In this document: positions 9,201-17,934 of the stretch, one piece after another
How the letters are laid out: the number at the start of each line of letters is the position of its first letter
Position numbering within the stretch: position 1 is the stretch's first letter
Assembly: GCF_031326225.1 (NCBI RefSeq)
Contig: NZ_CP133720.1
Span: forward strand, 3,224,001-3,288,000
Reading direction: 5' to 3'
Source: Undibacterium cyanobacteriorum
GTDB lineage: Bacteria; Pseudomonadota; Gammaproteobacteria; Burkholderiales; Burkholderiaceae_D
Length of the DNA: 64,000 nt
Position numbers and translations under genes: made by a program
The notes under the pieces: model-generated
The model's database searches: none
What the model saw: the letters and a program-made list of their open reading frames with translations, nothing else
What the model was told of the DNA's origin: nothing

Positions 9201-10094
9201 ATGAAGAGGCTTTTACAGATCGTTCTCCTTGCTTGTCTGCTGCCACTCAGTGCTCTGAGCTCTGGCGCCGAGACACAACAACGCGCTGTGCGCGTGCTCG
9301 ACCTCGAAAGCACTGATGATCCCATCGCCAAATATGCCACTGATGTACTGCGTTTAGCCTTAAAGAAAAGTGGATCGAACTACCAACTACAGAAACAAAG
9401 TAAAAATCGACCACCACAAGTGCGGGTCATCGAAGAGCTCTCGCATGGGCAAGGTGAAGTCGATGTAATGTGGACCATCACCAGCAAAGAACGCGAACAG
9501 CAATTGCTACCAATTCGGATTCCCATCGACAAGGGTCTCATGGGCTGGCGCATTAGTTTCATCCGTGATGGAGAACAAGCCAGTTTCGACAAACTATCTT
9601 CGCTGACAGACTTGAGCAAACTGCGCGGTGGCCAAGGCTATTTTTGGCCGGATACCAATATCCTTCAAAACAACGGCCTTCAAGTCGTGACCGGCACGGC
9701 TTCTGCGCTGCCAAGCATGTTAGAACAAACGCGTTTTGATTATTTCCCTCGCTCCATCATCGAAATTTGGAATGAGCAAAGCAATTTTGCCAATTATAAA
9801 ATCGCCGTCGAACAAAGTTTCGTATTACGTTATCCCGCAGCGATGTATTTTTTCGTAGCACCTGATAATCGTGAACTCGCCGCGGTGATCGAGCGAGGTT
9901 TGGAAAGAGCAATCCAAGATGGGAGCTTTGATACGCTTTTCAAAACCTATTGTCGACCGTTTTTGCAAAAGGCCAAATTACATCGCCGCCGCATCCTTGA
10001 GCTCAAAAATCCTCTACTGCCACAAAGCATGTTGCCCTTAGATCGACCTGAATTGTGGATCTCGGAAGCAGACATTGCGAATGCATCGCGTTAA
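9201..10094 (+). CDS. Periplasmic solute-binding-like protein
   Basis: 297 aa from the ATG at 9201, which starts the signal peptide MKRLLQIVLLACLLPLSALS; the frame is open 27 codons further upstream but that segment does not look secretory. The mature part resembles bacterial extracellular solute-binding proteins of family 3 (amino-acid type): an early beta-strand RVLDLES, LRLALKKSG, and a late IERGLERAIQDGSFDTLFKTY typical of the closing helix. There is no transporter next to it, so it may act as a sensor-like or orphan binding protein. No good Shine-Dalgarno is visible. It is divergent from the ABC operon. Confidence 0.7.
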   Translation: MKRLLQIVLLACLLPLSALSSGAETQQRAVRVLDLESTDDPIAKYATDVLRLALKKSGSNYQLQKQSKNRPPQVRVIEELSHGQGEVDVMWTITSKEREQQLLPIRIPIDKGLMGWRISFIRDGEQASFDKLSSLTDLSKLRGGQGYFWPDTNILQNNGLQVVTGTASALPSMLEQTRFDYFPRSIIEIWNEQSNFANYKIAVEQSFVLRYPAAMYFFVAPDNRELAAVIERGLERAIQDGSFDTLFKTYCRPFLQKAKLHRRRILELKNPLLPQSMLPLDRPELWISEADIANASR

Positions 10095-10488
10095 AAACTC
10101 CATCTGCTTGCAGGTCTCTTTGATATGAGCACCTCGCACTGAGCGATCCCATGCTGAGTTTGCGAACTCAGGATCGATGCTTATTTTGAGATTCAGTTTA
10201 CCAAGCATGCAAATTGCCGGTCCGGCCGACTAAAGAAACTACGCATACTGACCATGAGCTCAACAGCTGCCCACATTATGTTCTGGCAGTCCCAATTGAT
10301 GAACAAGTTGCAGCGCTGAAGATGTTTCAATCTCTTTAGAAAACTGGCTCAAATTTGCCGCGAAGAAAATCTGAAACAACTCAAAAACTTTTATTCGCTT
10401 TTAAGCACAAATTTCCTCACCAAATATTCAGTGCCTCGTCTTACACTCGCGTTTCCAATAAAAATTTCAAAACAGGAAAGACAAAATA
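10095..10488. other. Gene-free interval, 394 nt
   Basis: No credible ORF. The left part holds a terminator-like hairpin (listed separately). The right part, AT-richer and ending in AGGAAAGA before the ATG at 10489, should hold the promoter of the CocE-type gene, but no clear -35/-10 pair stands out. Confidence 0.5.
10144..10186 (+). terminator. Probable terminator of the solute-binding-like gene
   Basis: An outer stem CGATCC/GGATCG (10144-10149, 10071+100 to 10176) and an inner stem TGAGTT/AACTCA (10155-10160, 10165-10170) enclose a TGCG loop, with a 5-nt bulge on the left arm, followed by TTATTTTGAG. It lies about 50 nt after the stop at 10094. Confidence 0.45.
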
Positions 10489-12423
10489 ATGCGAAAACAC
10501 AGTGAGCCTCAGCACCAAAGCATCAAACTCTTTACTCTCGCAACCAGCCTCGTATTGCTACAGGCTTGCGGCGGTGGTTCAAGTGCCCCCAGCACCAGTA
10601 CTCCGGTAGTGGTCACACCACCTAAAACACTGCCCGTGTTTGTCGACGGACAAGCACAACTAGTTGCTGGATTTCAGGATAAAACACAGTGGATTAAACA
10701 AGAACTATGGGTAGAAACCGAATTCGACAGCGACGGCGATGGTAAAAAAGATCGTATGCACGTTGATGTTACACGGCCTCGCCAAACCGATACCGAAAAC
10801 CTCAAAGTAGCAGTCATCTATGCTAGTTCACCTTACTACGGTGGCGGCATGAGCAATCAAATCATGTGGGACGTCAATCAAGAACTTGGCGGTCCGTTAC
10901 CACCGCGGGTGTTCAATACACCCGCCGTTTTCCAACCGGTTCGGCCTGTCATTTCAAATGATGAAGTGGACACTTGGGTCCCGCGTGGATTTGCCGTAGT
11001 GCACTCGGAAGCGCCCGGCACGGGATTGTCGCAAGGCTGCCCGACAGCCGGTGGCATGCCAGAGGAATACGCCCCCAAAGCCGTCATCGACTGGCTCAAC
11101 GGTCGCGCCAAAGGCTACACCAGCCGCACCAGTGTCGAGGAGGTTAAGGCAAATTGGAGCACTGGCAAGGTGGGCATGACGGGCACCTCCTATAACGGCA
11201 CTATCCCACTTTCCGCAGCGACGACGGGAGTTGATGGACTGGAAGTTGTCATTCCCATTGCACCAACTTCTTCCGAGTATCACTACTACCGAAGCAATGG
11301 TTTAGTGCGTCACCCCGGTGGTTACCTCGGTGAAGACATTGATCAAATCTACGACTACATTTTTAGTGGTGATCCCGCCTTGCGTCCCTATTGCAATGCA
11401 ACTTACCGTGATGGTCTGTTCATGGCTAACTTCGATCGAATCAACGGTGATTACAATGCATTCTGGGCCGATCGTGACTTGCTCAATAAAATGGCACGCT
11501 ACAAAGCACCGACCTTATTCTCCCACGGCCAACACGATTGGAATGTACTCCCAGATCACTCATTGCGGATGTACTACGCGCTCAAGAAAAAAGGCGTGAT
11601 GACCCAACTCTATCTACACCATGGTGGACACGGCGGTGCCGCTCCATTGGAATTAAGAAATCGATGGTTTTCGCATTATCTATATGGGGTCGACAACGGT
11701 GTCGAGAAAGATCAACGCGCCCTGATCGCACGCGAAGGGGTGGATCGATTATTACCGACTGCCTATGCTGATTTTCCTAATCCAGAAGCAGCGCCTATCA
11801 CGCTCTACTTTGGTGGTGGCGGCAATACTATAGGAAATCTGCAAAGCAATGCCAACAGCATAGGCAGCGTAGAGAAATTCACCGACAATGTCGCCTTCAC
11901 GGGTGGACAACTCGCGGAGAGCATCAGTTCACCACATCGACTTCTGTATGCGAGCGCTGAATTGAAAAAGCCGCTCCACCTTTCCGGCGCACCACAAATC
12001 AAATTGCGCCTCGCCTCCAGTAAAGCGGCCGCCAATCTATCTGTTTGGTTAGTCACATTACCGTTCGACAAAACAAAAGTCGGCTCGGAGGGGATGCAAG
12101 GTGTGGTGTCGCGCGGATGGGCAGATCCACAGAATCATGCTGCACTCAAAACAGTTGGAAGTTCAGGTGGCAATTACAACTCCATGCAAGCAGGTACGCC
12201 ATTAACGCCAGGCACTTTTGTGGAATTGACTTTCGATTTACAAGCCCACGATCGCATTATCCCTGCCGGAAAACGACTTGCGCTGATGATCATGTCAAGT
12301 GATCGAGAGTTCACCCTCTGGCCTAAGGCGGGCACCGAACTCAGTATCGACCTAAGTCAATCGCAACTGAGTCTCCCTGTGGTTGGCGGCACCAGTGGTT
12401 TCGAAGCGGCTTTTAGACCTTAG
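10489..12423 (+). CDS. CocE/NonD-type hydrolase lipoprotein (S15-like)
   Basis: 644-aa putative lipoprotein: lipobox LLQAC with Cys27 as the acylated residue, then a Ser/Thr/Pro linker. The catalytic domain carries GMTGTSYNG (nucleophile Ser234), GQHDWNV (Asp350) and HHGGHGG (His381), the triad of the cocaine esterase/X-Pro dipeptidyl-peptidase family. The C-terminal ~220 residues match the PepX_C jelly-roll domain. DSDGDGKKDRM near residue 80 looks like a calcium-binding loop. AGGAAAGA lies before the ATG. It likely cleaves peptides or esters on the periplasmic side. It stands alone between intergenic stretches. Confidence 0.88.
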   Translation: MRKHSEPQHQSIKLFTLATSLVLLQACGGGSSAPSTSTPVVVTPPKTLPVFVDGQAQLVAGFQDKTQWIKQELWVETEFDSDGDGKKDRMHVDVTRPRQTDTENLKVAVIYASSPYYGGGMSNQIMWDVNQELGGPLPPRVFNTPAVFQPVRPVISNDEVDTWVPRGFAVVHSEAPGTGLSQGCPTAGGMPEEYAPKAVIDWLNGRAKGYTSRTSVEEVKANWSTGKVGMTGTSYNGTIPLSAATTGVDGLEVVIPIAPTSSEYHYYRSNGLVRHPGGYLGEDIDQIYDYIFSGDPALRPYCNATYRDGLFMANFDRINGDYNAFWADRDLLNKMARYKAPTLFSHGQHDWNVLPDHSLRMYYALKKKGVMTQLYLHHGGHGGAAPLELRNRWFSHYLYGVDNGVEKDQRALIAREGVDRLLPTAYADFPNPEAAPITLYFGGGGNTIGNLQSNANSIGSVEKFTDNVAFTGGQLAESISSPHRLLYASAELKKPLHLSGAPQIKLRLASSKAAANLSVWLVTLPFDKTKVGSEGMQGVVSRGWADPQNHAALKTVGSSGGNYNSMQAGTPLTPGTFVELTFDLQAHDRIIPAGKRLALMIMSSDREFTLWPKAGTELSIDLSQSQLSLPVVGGTSGFEAAFRP

Positions 12424-12634
12424 TAATAGGTCCGACAATTTGGCTCGAAGAGAACGCGCCTTTTGCTGATTCGTCCGCGTAGTCGATAGGTAAGGAACTC
12501 CGTCGCCGTGCAAATGCTCGGTGGCGGAAATCAGCATTCACTCAAGCATATCAATTTTTTAAATGTTGGCTGTCTCTATATTTAATGCCCAATCCACCCC
12601 TCATTCGTTCAGCAGCCTTAATTTATCAGTTAGG

Positions 12635-13297
12635 CTAAAGCAAAAGATAATCGTCATACCATACATGGGGTAATCGCTCTGCTTCTCGCATCCATTCCTG
12701 CACAGATTCGCGCCTCAATAGACGATCACTCCAAGCTGCCACCAGCGGAAACATCTCAACATTGTCATGGTGGCGCAGGATGCGAATAAGGCTCGGCACG
12801 AAATTCAAATCAGCGAGACTCAACGCTCCACACAAAAAAGATCCTTGGCTTTGTTGTAGCTGATTTTCCCAGACACCAAATAAGAAACTGACCTGGGTTT
12901 GTTCTGCCTCACTGAGCTCTCGCTTATCCGGATAGAAGGCGCTTTCGAAAGAAATACGAGGACATATATTTGATAAACCACTATGTTGCCATGCCATTAG
13001 GGAACGAGCTCGGGCCCGCAGCATCATCTCCCTTGGCAGCAGAGCGCCATCTGCGCACTCATTTGCAAATTCCATAATCGCCAGTGAATCGAAAATAACT
13101 TGGTGGTCGACCACTAGAACAGGTACCGCACCGGGTGGAGAAAATCGCGCGACTTTCTCTAAATTCTTAAACCTTTGAGGGCGCCGTATGTCGACCACTC
13201 GCTCCTCAAATTCAATTCCTGCCTCACGCAAAGCGAGCCACGCACGCATTGCCCAACTGGACGCATTTTTAGTCCCAGAATACAAAACACAATTCAC
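12635..13297 (-). CDS. Glutathione S-transferase family protein
   Basis: 220 aa from the GTG at 13297, chosen because GGGAG lies 6 nt upstream and because the thioredoxin-like fold begins there (NCVLYSGTKNASSWAMRAWL); the frame also allows a TTG 12 codons earlier. The N-terminal domain contains the conserved cis-Pro segment PPGAVPVLV and DSLAIMEFANE (the Glu/Asp-Ser glutathione-binding turn), followed by an all-helical C-terminal domain. Role: glutathione conjugation or stress defence; substrate unknown. It is divergent from the Lrp-type regulator at 13456, which may control it. Confidence 0.85.
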   Translation of the reverse strand: MNCVLYSGTKNASSWAMRAWLALREAGIEFEERVVDIRRPQRFKNLEKVARFSPPGAVPVLVVDHQVIFDSLAIMEFANECADGALLPREMMLRARARSLMAWQHSGLSNICPRISFESAFYPDKRELSEAEQTQVSFLFGVWENQLQQSQGSFLCGALSLADLNFVPSLIRILRHHDNVEMFPLVAAWSDRLLRRESVQEWMREAERLPHVWYDDYLLL

Positions 13298-13455
13298 TTG
13301 CTTCTCCCAATTTCGTCGTAGATAGCTATCCAAGCCAGGCTTCGTAGCAACCGAGAAATTGTAAGCTTACGGCACTGTCGCGGCGCTGCATTATGCGTTC
13401 AGTCTACGCAGTTTCGCGGCTTTTTAATTCCAAGTTTCGCCGCTATACTGCTGGC

Positions 13456-13959
13456 ATGAACAATCACCCAAAATCATTGCCAGCAAATAACACGGGCCAA
13501 CCAGAGATAGATGCCTTCGATCTTTCGATCTTGAAGTCTTTACAAGAAGACTGTCAGCAGAGCTCGCAAGCACTAGCGCAAAAAATCGCTCTCTCGCCGA
13601 CCGCGATACAAAGACGCATCAAACGTCTTCGAGCAGATGGTGTAATCAAAGCCGAACAGGCTGTACTGGATGCCGAGAAGTTTGGCAGCTACCTTCGATT
13701 AATTGTGATGCTACGTCTACAACGCGGTGGACGCGAGATTAACGCCAAGTTCCAACAGAGTTTAAGTGAAATCAAGGAAATACAGCAAAGCTATGCCGTG
13801 GCGGGGGAATTCGACTACGTTCTGATGCTGTTAGTGAAAAATATGTCTGACTATGAACGTATCGGTCGTGATTTTTTCCAAAATAATGACATGGTGGAAC
13901 GCTACCAAACGACGGTTGTGATGGAAGTCCTAGAACAGAGTTTAAAGATACCGCTCTAG
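13456..13959 (+). CDS. Lrp/AsnC family transcriptional regulator
   Basis: 167-aa DNA-binding regulator. After a ~20-residue polar N-terminus comes IDAFDLSILKSLQEDCQQSS with a winged helix-turn-helix (SPTAIQRRIKRLRADGVI), then the alpha/beta RAM domain (LRLIVMLRLQRGG, VAGEFDYVLMLLVKNM) that usually binds an amino acid and sets the oligomeric state. The ATG at 13456 matches family length; the frame is open 21 codons further upstream. The Shine-Dalgarno is weak. It is divergent from the GST gene with about 160 nt between starts, a common arrangement for a local regulator and its target. Confidence 0.92.
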   Translation: MNNHPKSLPANNTGQPEIDAFDLSILKSLQEDCQQSSQALAQKIALSPTAIQRRIKRLRADGVIKAEQAVLDAEKFGSYLRLIVMLRLQRGGREINAKFQQSLSEIKEIQQSYAVAGEFDYVLMLLVKNMSDYERIGRDFFQNNDMVERYQTTVVMEVLEQSLKIPL

Positions 13960-13993
13960 GACTATTTGTCATTTTGCGAACCAGCTCGCTAAG

Positions 13994-14908
13994 CTACTTT
14001 TTCTTTTCGGCTTCTTCAGCTAGACGCTTATCAAGATTTTCAATGCCCACTTTGGCCAAATCTTTGCAAGCCCCTGTGTCGACCAATTTATCTTTCCCAT
14101 CCAAACGCGGCAAGATGTTGCTACCGCCGGTGTGACCTGTAATCAAGATATCACAAGGCTGTGCAGCTAAGCGTTCTGCACTTTGGCGCAAGCTAATGCC
14201 TAGGCCATCCGGGGCGGAATACAAATAGTGATCATCGGAGATCGAGCCCAAGCTGTCGGAGAAAACGATCTCATGGCAGACCGAGTTTTCACACTGCTTC
14301 CAACGCCATCCTGATCCAGCCGGCGTGTGGCCTGGCATAGGTATATTGTGGAATTGGGTGCCCGCCAATTTCAAAGTCTGCCCATCTTTCACGACACGAA
14401 GATTTTTCACTGGACGCATTGGTTTCAGAATTTCAAATTGCGGATCTGTGCGATCAATCTTCCCGGTTGCCATCGCCTTCATTGCTTTTTCGCGCACATA
14501 CACCACAGCGCCGCTAACTTCCTGCAAGCGAGATACACCACCGACGTGATCATGATGTTCGTGGGTTGTCAAAATGGCGCGGATATCGCGCAGGCGAATG
14601 CCCAAATTTTCGAGATTGCGTTTGAGCGTTTCAAACGATTCGTTAGTGCCACTATCGATGACCACGTGGCCTTGCGGACTGGCGATCAAAATCGTGGAAA
14701 TGCCGCAAGTTCCCACGTACCACGTATTGCCATAGACATGACGCGCTGGTGTCGGCTCATTCCAATCGTCATACGACTTACAAGCACGTTCCTGCTCGCT
14801 CAAAACACGCGCCTTGGGCATGACTACACCAGCCTCAGCACAGGCACTCAGACCCAAACCTATCAACGTCGAAACCAAGATACTTGGGACTACAAACTTC
14901 TTCAACAT
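13994..14908 (-). CDS. Subclass B3-like metallo-beta-lactamase
   Basis: 304-aa exported metallo-hydrolase; the start at 14908 is preceded by AAGGA at 6-nt spacing and begins a signal peptide with a lipobox-like GLSAC. The zinc ligand motif THEHHDHVGG gives His/His and Asp/His ligands of the HxHxDH type, PGHTPAGSGW supplies the third ligand of site 1 and the GHTGG segment near the C-terminus supplies the remaining His. Absence of a zinc-ligand Cys and the spacing point to subclass B3. B3 enzymes hydrolyse beta-lactams including carbapenems, but environmental members can be weak lactamases or have other substrates. No resistance-gene or mobile context is visible, so it is probably intrinsic. 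Confidence 0.82.
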   Translation of the reverse strand: MLKKFVVPSILVSTLIGLGLSACAEAGVVMPKARVLSEQERACKSYDDWNEPTPARHVYGNTWYVGTCGISTILIASPQGHVVIDSGTNESFETLKRNLENLGIRLRDIRAILTTHEHHDHVGGVSRLQEVSGAVVYVREKAMKAMATGKIDRTDPQFEILKPMRPVKNLRVVKDGQTLKLAGTQFHNIPMPGHTPAGSGWRWKQCENSVCHEIVFSDSLGSISDDHYLYSAPDGLGISLRQSAERLAAQPCDILITGHTGGSNILPRLDGKDKLVDTGACKDLAKVGIENLDKRLAEEAEKKK

Positions 14909-14938
14909 ACTTTTCCTTATCAATTTGGAGAACCTCAC

Positions 14939-15212
14939 TCGAGGACCGTGCAGAATCGCGGAACGCCATCATACCCGATGTCCGCTGAGTGCTTGGCTCT
15001 TTCAGGGCTGTCTTGGTTTAGTGACGATTACTAAGATAGCTTCTACGACGCAATACTTGCCACACGGAACGCATTTCTCCGACGGAAGTACGACCTGACA
15101 TAAATCAAGAAATGGGAGTAGAATGCATTTTGCAATGCAACAAATTCTCGGCGAATCAGCTCGATCTCGGAGACTTCAAACTCCCCCAGCTGATCCGTAG
15201 CGGCATCCAGAG
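14939..15212. other. Gene-free interval before the ndh leader
   Basis: Together with the hairpin that follows it forms a ~390-nt interval between the lactamase gene and ndh. A short leftward frame (15043-15249) exists, but it has no family resemblance and overlaps the hairpin, so I did not call it. No promoter pair is convincing. Confidence 0.4.
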
Positions 15213-15280
15213 AATCTAGACCGAATGGTGTACTTTCGTACTTGGGCACTCTCCCCTTGCTCCATTCGGTCTAGATTTTT
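15213..15280 (+). promoter_or_regulatory. Leader hairpin with terminator look upstream of ndh
   Basis: A perfect 16-bp inverted repeat, AATCTAGACCGAATGG (15213-15228) and its complement (15262-15277), encloses 33 nt and runs directly into TTTTT (15276-15280). The ndh Shine-Dalgarno GGAG begins 7 nt later. If transcribed with ndh, this is a stable stem plus U-run of intrinsic-terminator type, so ndh may be controlled by attenuation; alternatively it ends an upstream transcript. Confidence 0.6.
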
Positions 15281-15296
15281 ACATACGGAGAAGCCC

Positions 15297-16625
15297 ATGG
15301 TCACGCAACATGAAGGAGCACTGCATCAAATAGTCATTGTCGGTGGTGGAGCAGGCGGTCTCGAGCTCGCAGTCAGGCTCGGAAAACGCCTCGGTAAAAA
15401 GCGCAAAGCCCGCATCATTTTAGTGGATGCGAGCCGTACCCATTTATGGAAACCGCTTTTGCATCAGGTCGCAGCTGGGACCCTAGATAGCCACGCCGAC
15501 GAACGCGAGTATTTTGCACTCGCGCGCAGTAAACATTTCGAGTTCCGTTTGGGCCGCATGCAAGGCCTATCACGCGACAAGAAAGAAATCTATCTCGCCC
15601 CTACCTTCGACGAAGAAGGCAATGAACTACTCCCGCAACAAGCGATTCACTACGATCAACTGGTGATTGCGCTCGGCAGCCAAACCAACGACTTTGGAAC
15701 CAAAGGTGCCAAGGAAAACTGCATCATGTTGGACTCCCTTCCTGCCGCCGAAAAATTCCATCAAAAACTCGTCAATTGCTGCCTGCGCGCGCAGACAGTT
15801 GAGCAACAAGCTGGCGATGGTCGATTCACCGTGACCATCATCGGTGGCGGCGCTACGGGGGTCGAACTCGCCGCAGAATTGCATATGACGACCAAGATCT
15901 TATCGAGCTATGGCCTGGTCAATTTCCATCCTGAAAAAGATCTCAAAATCGTTATCGTCGATGCCTCGCCACGCTTATTGCAAATGTTACCTGAACGTTT
16001 GTCGGATTCCGTTGCGAAAGAATTGCGTAGCATCGCGATTGAAATTCACACCAATGAACGCGTGGTGGAAGTGAGCAAGGAAGGCGTGGCCATGGCCAGC
16101 GGCAAGTTTATTCCGAGTGGTTTAGTGGTGTGGGCTGCAGGCATCAAAGCCCCAGACTTTTTGCGCGATCTCGATGGCCTTGAAACCAATCGTCTCAACC
16201 AACTAGTGGTGCATCAGAATCTACAATCAACGCGTGATCCTGCGATTTTTGCGCTCGGTGATTGCTGTGCTTGTCCACAAGGAGAAGGTCTCGCCAATGT
16301 ACCGCCGCGCGCCCAATCAGCTCATCAACAAGCGGCCTGTTTAGCTGATTCTTTGTGTCGTGCCATCGACGGCAAATCACTCAAAGATTTCCACTACAAG
16401 GATCATGGCTCTTTGGTGTCACTCGGTAATTACAGTACCGTGGGTAGCTTGATGGGAGCGATTGCCAGCGGTTCTGTCTTCATTGAAGGGACCCTGGCGA
16501 AATGGATGTATTGGTCGCTGCACAAACATCACCAGGTCGCGGTCAACGGTTGGTTCCACACGTGGTTATCGACGTGGGCGGAAACCATTGATCGCGTCAG
16601 AAATCCGCGCATTAAGTTGCACTAA
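15297..16625 (+). CDS. ndh: Type II NADH:quinone oxidoreductase (NDH-2)
   Basis: 442-aa FAD-dependent dehydrogenase of the membrane surface that passes electrons from NADH to quinone without pumping protons. The N-terminal FAD-binding Rossmann motif VGGGAGGLELAVRLGKRLG, the second NADH-binding motif IIGGGATGVELAAEL, and the C-terminal FAD motif FALGDCCAC are intact. The start at 15297 follows ACGGAG at good spacing; the frame stays open 24 codons upstream, but those codons lie within the leader hairpin. It ends in a probable convergent terminator. The 16-bp leader stem suggests post-initiation control. Confidence 0.9.
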   Translation: MVTQHEGALHQIVIVGGGAGGLELAVRLGKRLGKKRKARIILVDASRTHLWKPLLHQVAAGTLDSHADEREYFALARSKHFEFRLGRMQGLSRDKKEIYLAPTFDEEGNELLPQQAIHYDQLVIALGSQTNDFGTKGAKENCIMLDSLPAAEKFHQKLVNCCLRAQTVEQQAGDGRFTVTIIGGGATGVELAAELHMTTKILSSYGLVNFHPEKDLKIVIVDASPRLLQMLPERLSDSVAKELRSIAIEIHTNERVVEVSKEGVAMASGKFIPSGLVVWAAGIKAPDFLRDLDGLETNRLNQLVVHQNLQSTRDPAIFALGDCCACPQGEGLANVPPRAQSAHQQAACLADSLCRAIDGKSLKDFHYKDHGSLVSLGNYSTVGSLMGAIASGSVFIEGTLAKWMYWSLHKHHQVAVNGWFHTWLSTWAETIDRVRNPRIKLH

Positions 16626-16641
16626 GCGTTGCTGCCATCAA

Positions 16642-16670
16642 GAGTTCTGCCAAGCACAATGGCAGAACTC
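16642..16670. terminator. Hairpin between convergent genes
   Basis: A perfect 11-bp stem GAGTTCTGCCA (16642-16652 with 16660-16670) with a 7-nt loop lies between ndh and the convergent gene at 16669, and its right arm reaches the stop codon of that gene. There is no T-run on either strand, so any termination would be inefficient or of another type. Confidence 0.55.
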
Positions 16671-17934
16671 ACAGTGGTCGGTGCAAGACTGTGACGCCCT
16701 CACCTTCGCGCCCTTTGAAGAAACTGGCAGACGCTTGTTGATCATAATGGACTCGCACCAATTGCATCGCGATCATAGGATCTTGTAAGGCCTCCAAGCG
16801 AACGACTAAGCGAATCTCAGCAAAAGCAGACTGGCCTTGCGCATTCGTGAAGATCGGCAGCGATTCAAAACGTGGTTGCACGATCCAATTCTGTGGATCC
16901 TCAATACGCAGTAAATCTGCTTCTGAAGGGCCAATATAAATCTGCTTACCTGAGCATGAATACTTATGCTTCGCGACCACATCTTTGGCGGCTAGATTGA
17001 GTTCCCGCCAGTTTTCTAGAGCGATCGAGCGCGGCTCCCCTTCAATTTCTAATTCAGCCATGACGCCTTTTTGCACCAGATCGTACCAAGCTGGATGGCT
17101 ATGCCATTTGGCGTTATTGGACGCAATGCTATCAACAAATTGCGCACGATCATCGAGCTCATTCAAAATCAGCCGATTCAAAATTTGCTGCCACTCGCCA
17201 CGAACGCCGTCTCTTTCTGTGTACAGTTGTCCGTGCTGATCGACTTTGAGTTCGTGCGGTTCGATCAAAGGCAAACCCCATTGCGATGAAGTCGCATGCA
17301 AATCAAACAGCGTGCCGCGTTGCCACGGCTGATGCTCGAGAATCGCTGCGGTGCCATCCCCAGCGACCCAACGGCGACACCAATCGAGCCAATAGGAACT
17401 GCCAATCCGGGGATCCCAAGCCGTGGTCGATGCCAGACTGGGCCAGCGTTCTTGATGTACTTGATGAATATGGAAGCCAGTGACCAGCAGCGACGTAAAA
17501 GTCTGGCACTCAACCAAACGAATATCCCAACTCGCACCGGATTTCACAATCGCAAAATCGACCGTTAAGACATCAGCCGCATGATGCTTCTGCCAGCCAC
17601 TCCCCTGCATGCAATGCGCGCCGAGTTTGCCTTGTAAGGCTTGCACCAAACCATTGAGGCGCTGTTGCAAACGATGCTGCAAATCGTGTGTGGCAATCAA
17701 CGGCCATTCGGAAAACAGATTCGGCTGTTGCGGCAAATAGCTGGTATGCGCATAGTTACTCCAGCTGTCTTGCATCGCCTGTTTGCTGCAAGGGCGTTCG
17801 GCTAACAGCTCCATGCCCAAAGGATCAAACGGTGTCGAACTCTTGCTAAAGCTCGGCGCAGCATGAAACCCTTGAAGCTGCTGCGAGAGAGATGCAGATG
17901 AAGGTGCAGATGAAGATGTGAGATTATTGAACAT
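16669..17934 (-). CDS. Uncharacterised ATP-grasp-like protein paired with YbdK
   Basis: 421-aa cytoplasmic protein. I do not recognise a named family. The first ~35 residues are Ser-rich. The C-terminal third has features seen in ATP-grasp enzymes: KYSCSGKQIYIGPSEADLL (a Gly-containing loop), WIVQPRFE and FAEIRLVVRLEA (a possible metal/ATP-binding acidic strand). The ATG at 17934 lies inside the preceding ligase gene (11-nt overlap); a GTG at 17970 is an alternative start. The tight coupling to a glutamate-cysteine-ligase-like enzyme suggests a second ligation step on the same product, perhaps peptide or glutathione-like synthesis. That is an inference from context and weak motifs. Confidence 0.6.
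   Translation of the reverse strand: MFNNLTSSSAPSSASLSQQLQGFHAAPSFSKSSTPFDPLGMELLAERPCSKQAMQDSWSNYAHTSYLPQQPNLFSEWPLIATHDLQHRLQQRLNGLVQALQGKLGAHCMQGSGWQKHHAADVLTVDFAIVKSGASWDIRLVECQTFTSLLVTGFHIHQVHQERWPSLASTTAWDPRIGSSYWLDWCRRWVAGDGTAAILEHQPWQRGTLFDLHATSSQWGLPLIEPHELKVDQHGQLYTERDGVRGEWQQILNRLILNELDDRAQFVDSIASNNAKWHSHPAWYDLVQKGVMAELEIEGEPRSIALENWRELNLAAKDVVAKHKYSCSGKQIYIGPSEADLLRIEDPQNWIVQPRFESLPIFTNAQGQSAFAEIRLVVRLEALQDPMIAMQLVRVHYDQQASASFFKGREGEGVTVLHRPL

Noticed and set aside
12424..12634. Small gene between the CocE-type gene and GST
   Set aside because: Only a short leftward frame overlapping the CocE gene end exists, without any supporting signal.
15043..15249. Leftward 68-aa open frame upstream of ndh
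   Set aside because: It overlaps the leader hairpin, has no good Shine-Dalgarno and resembles nothing I know.
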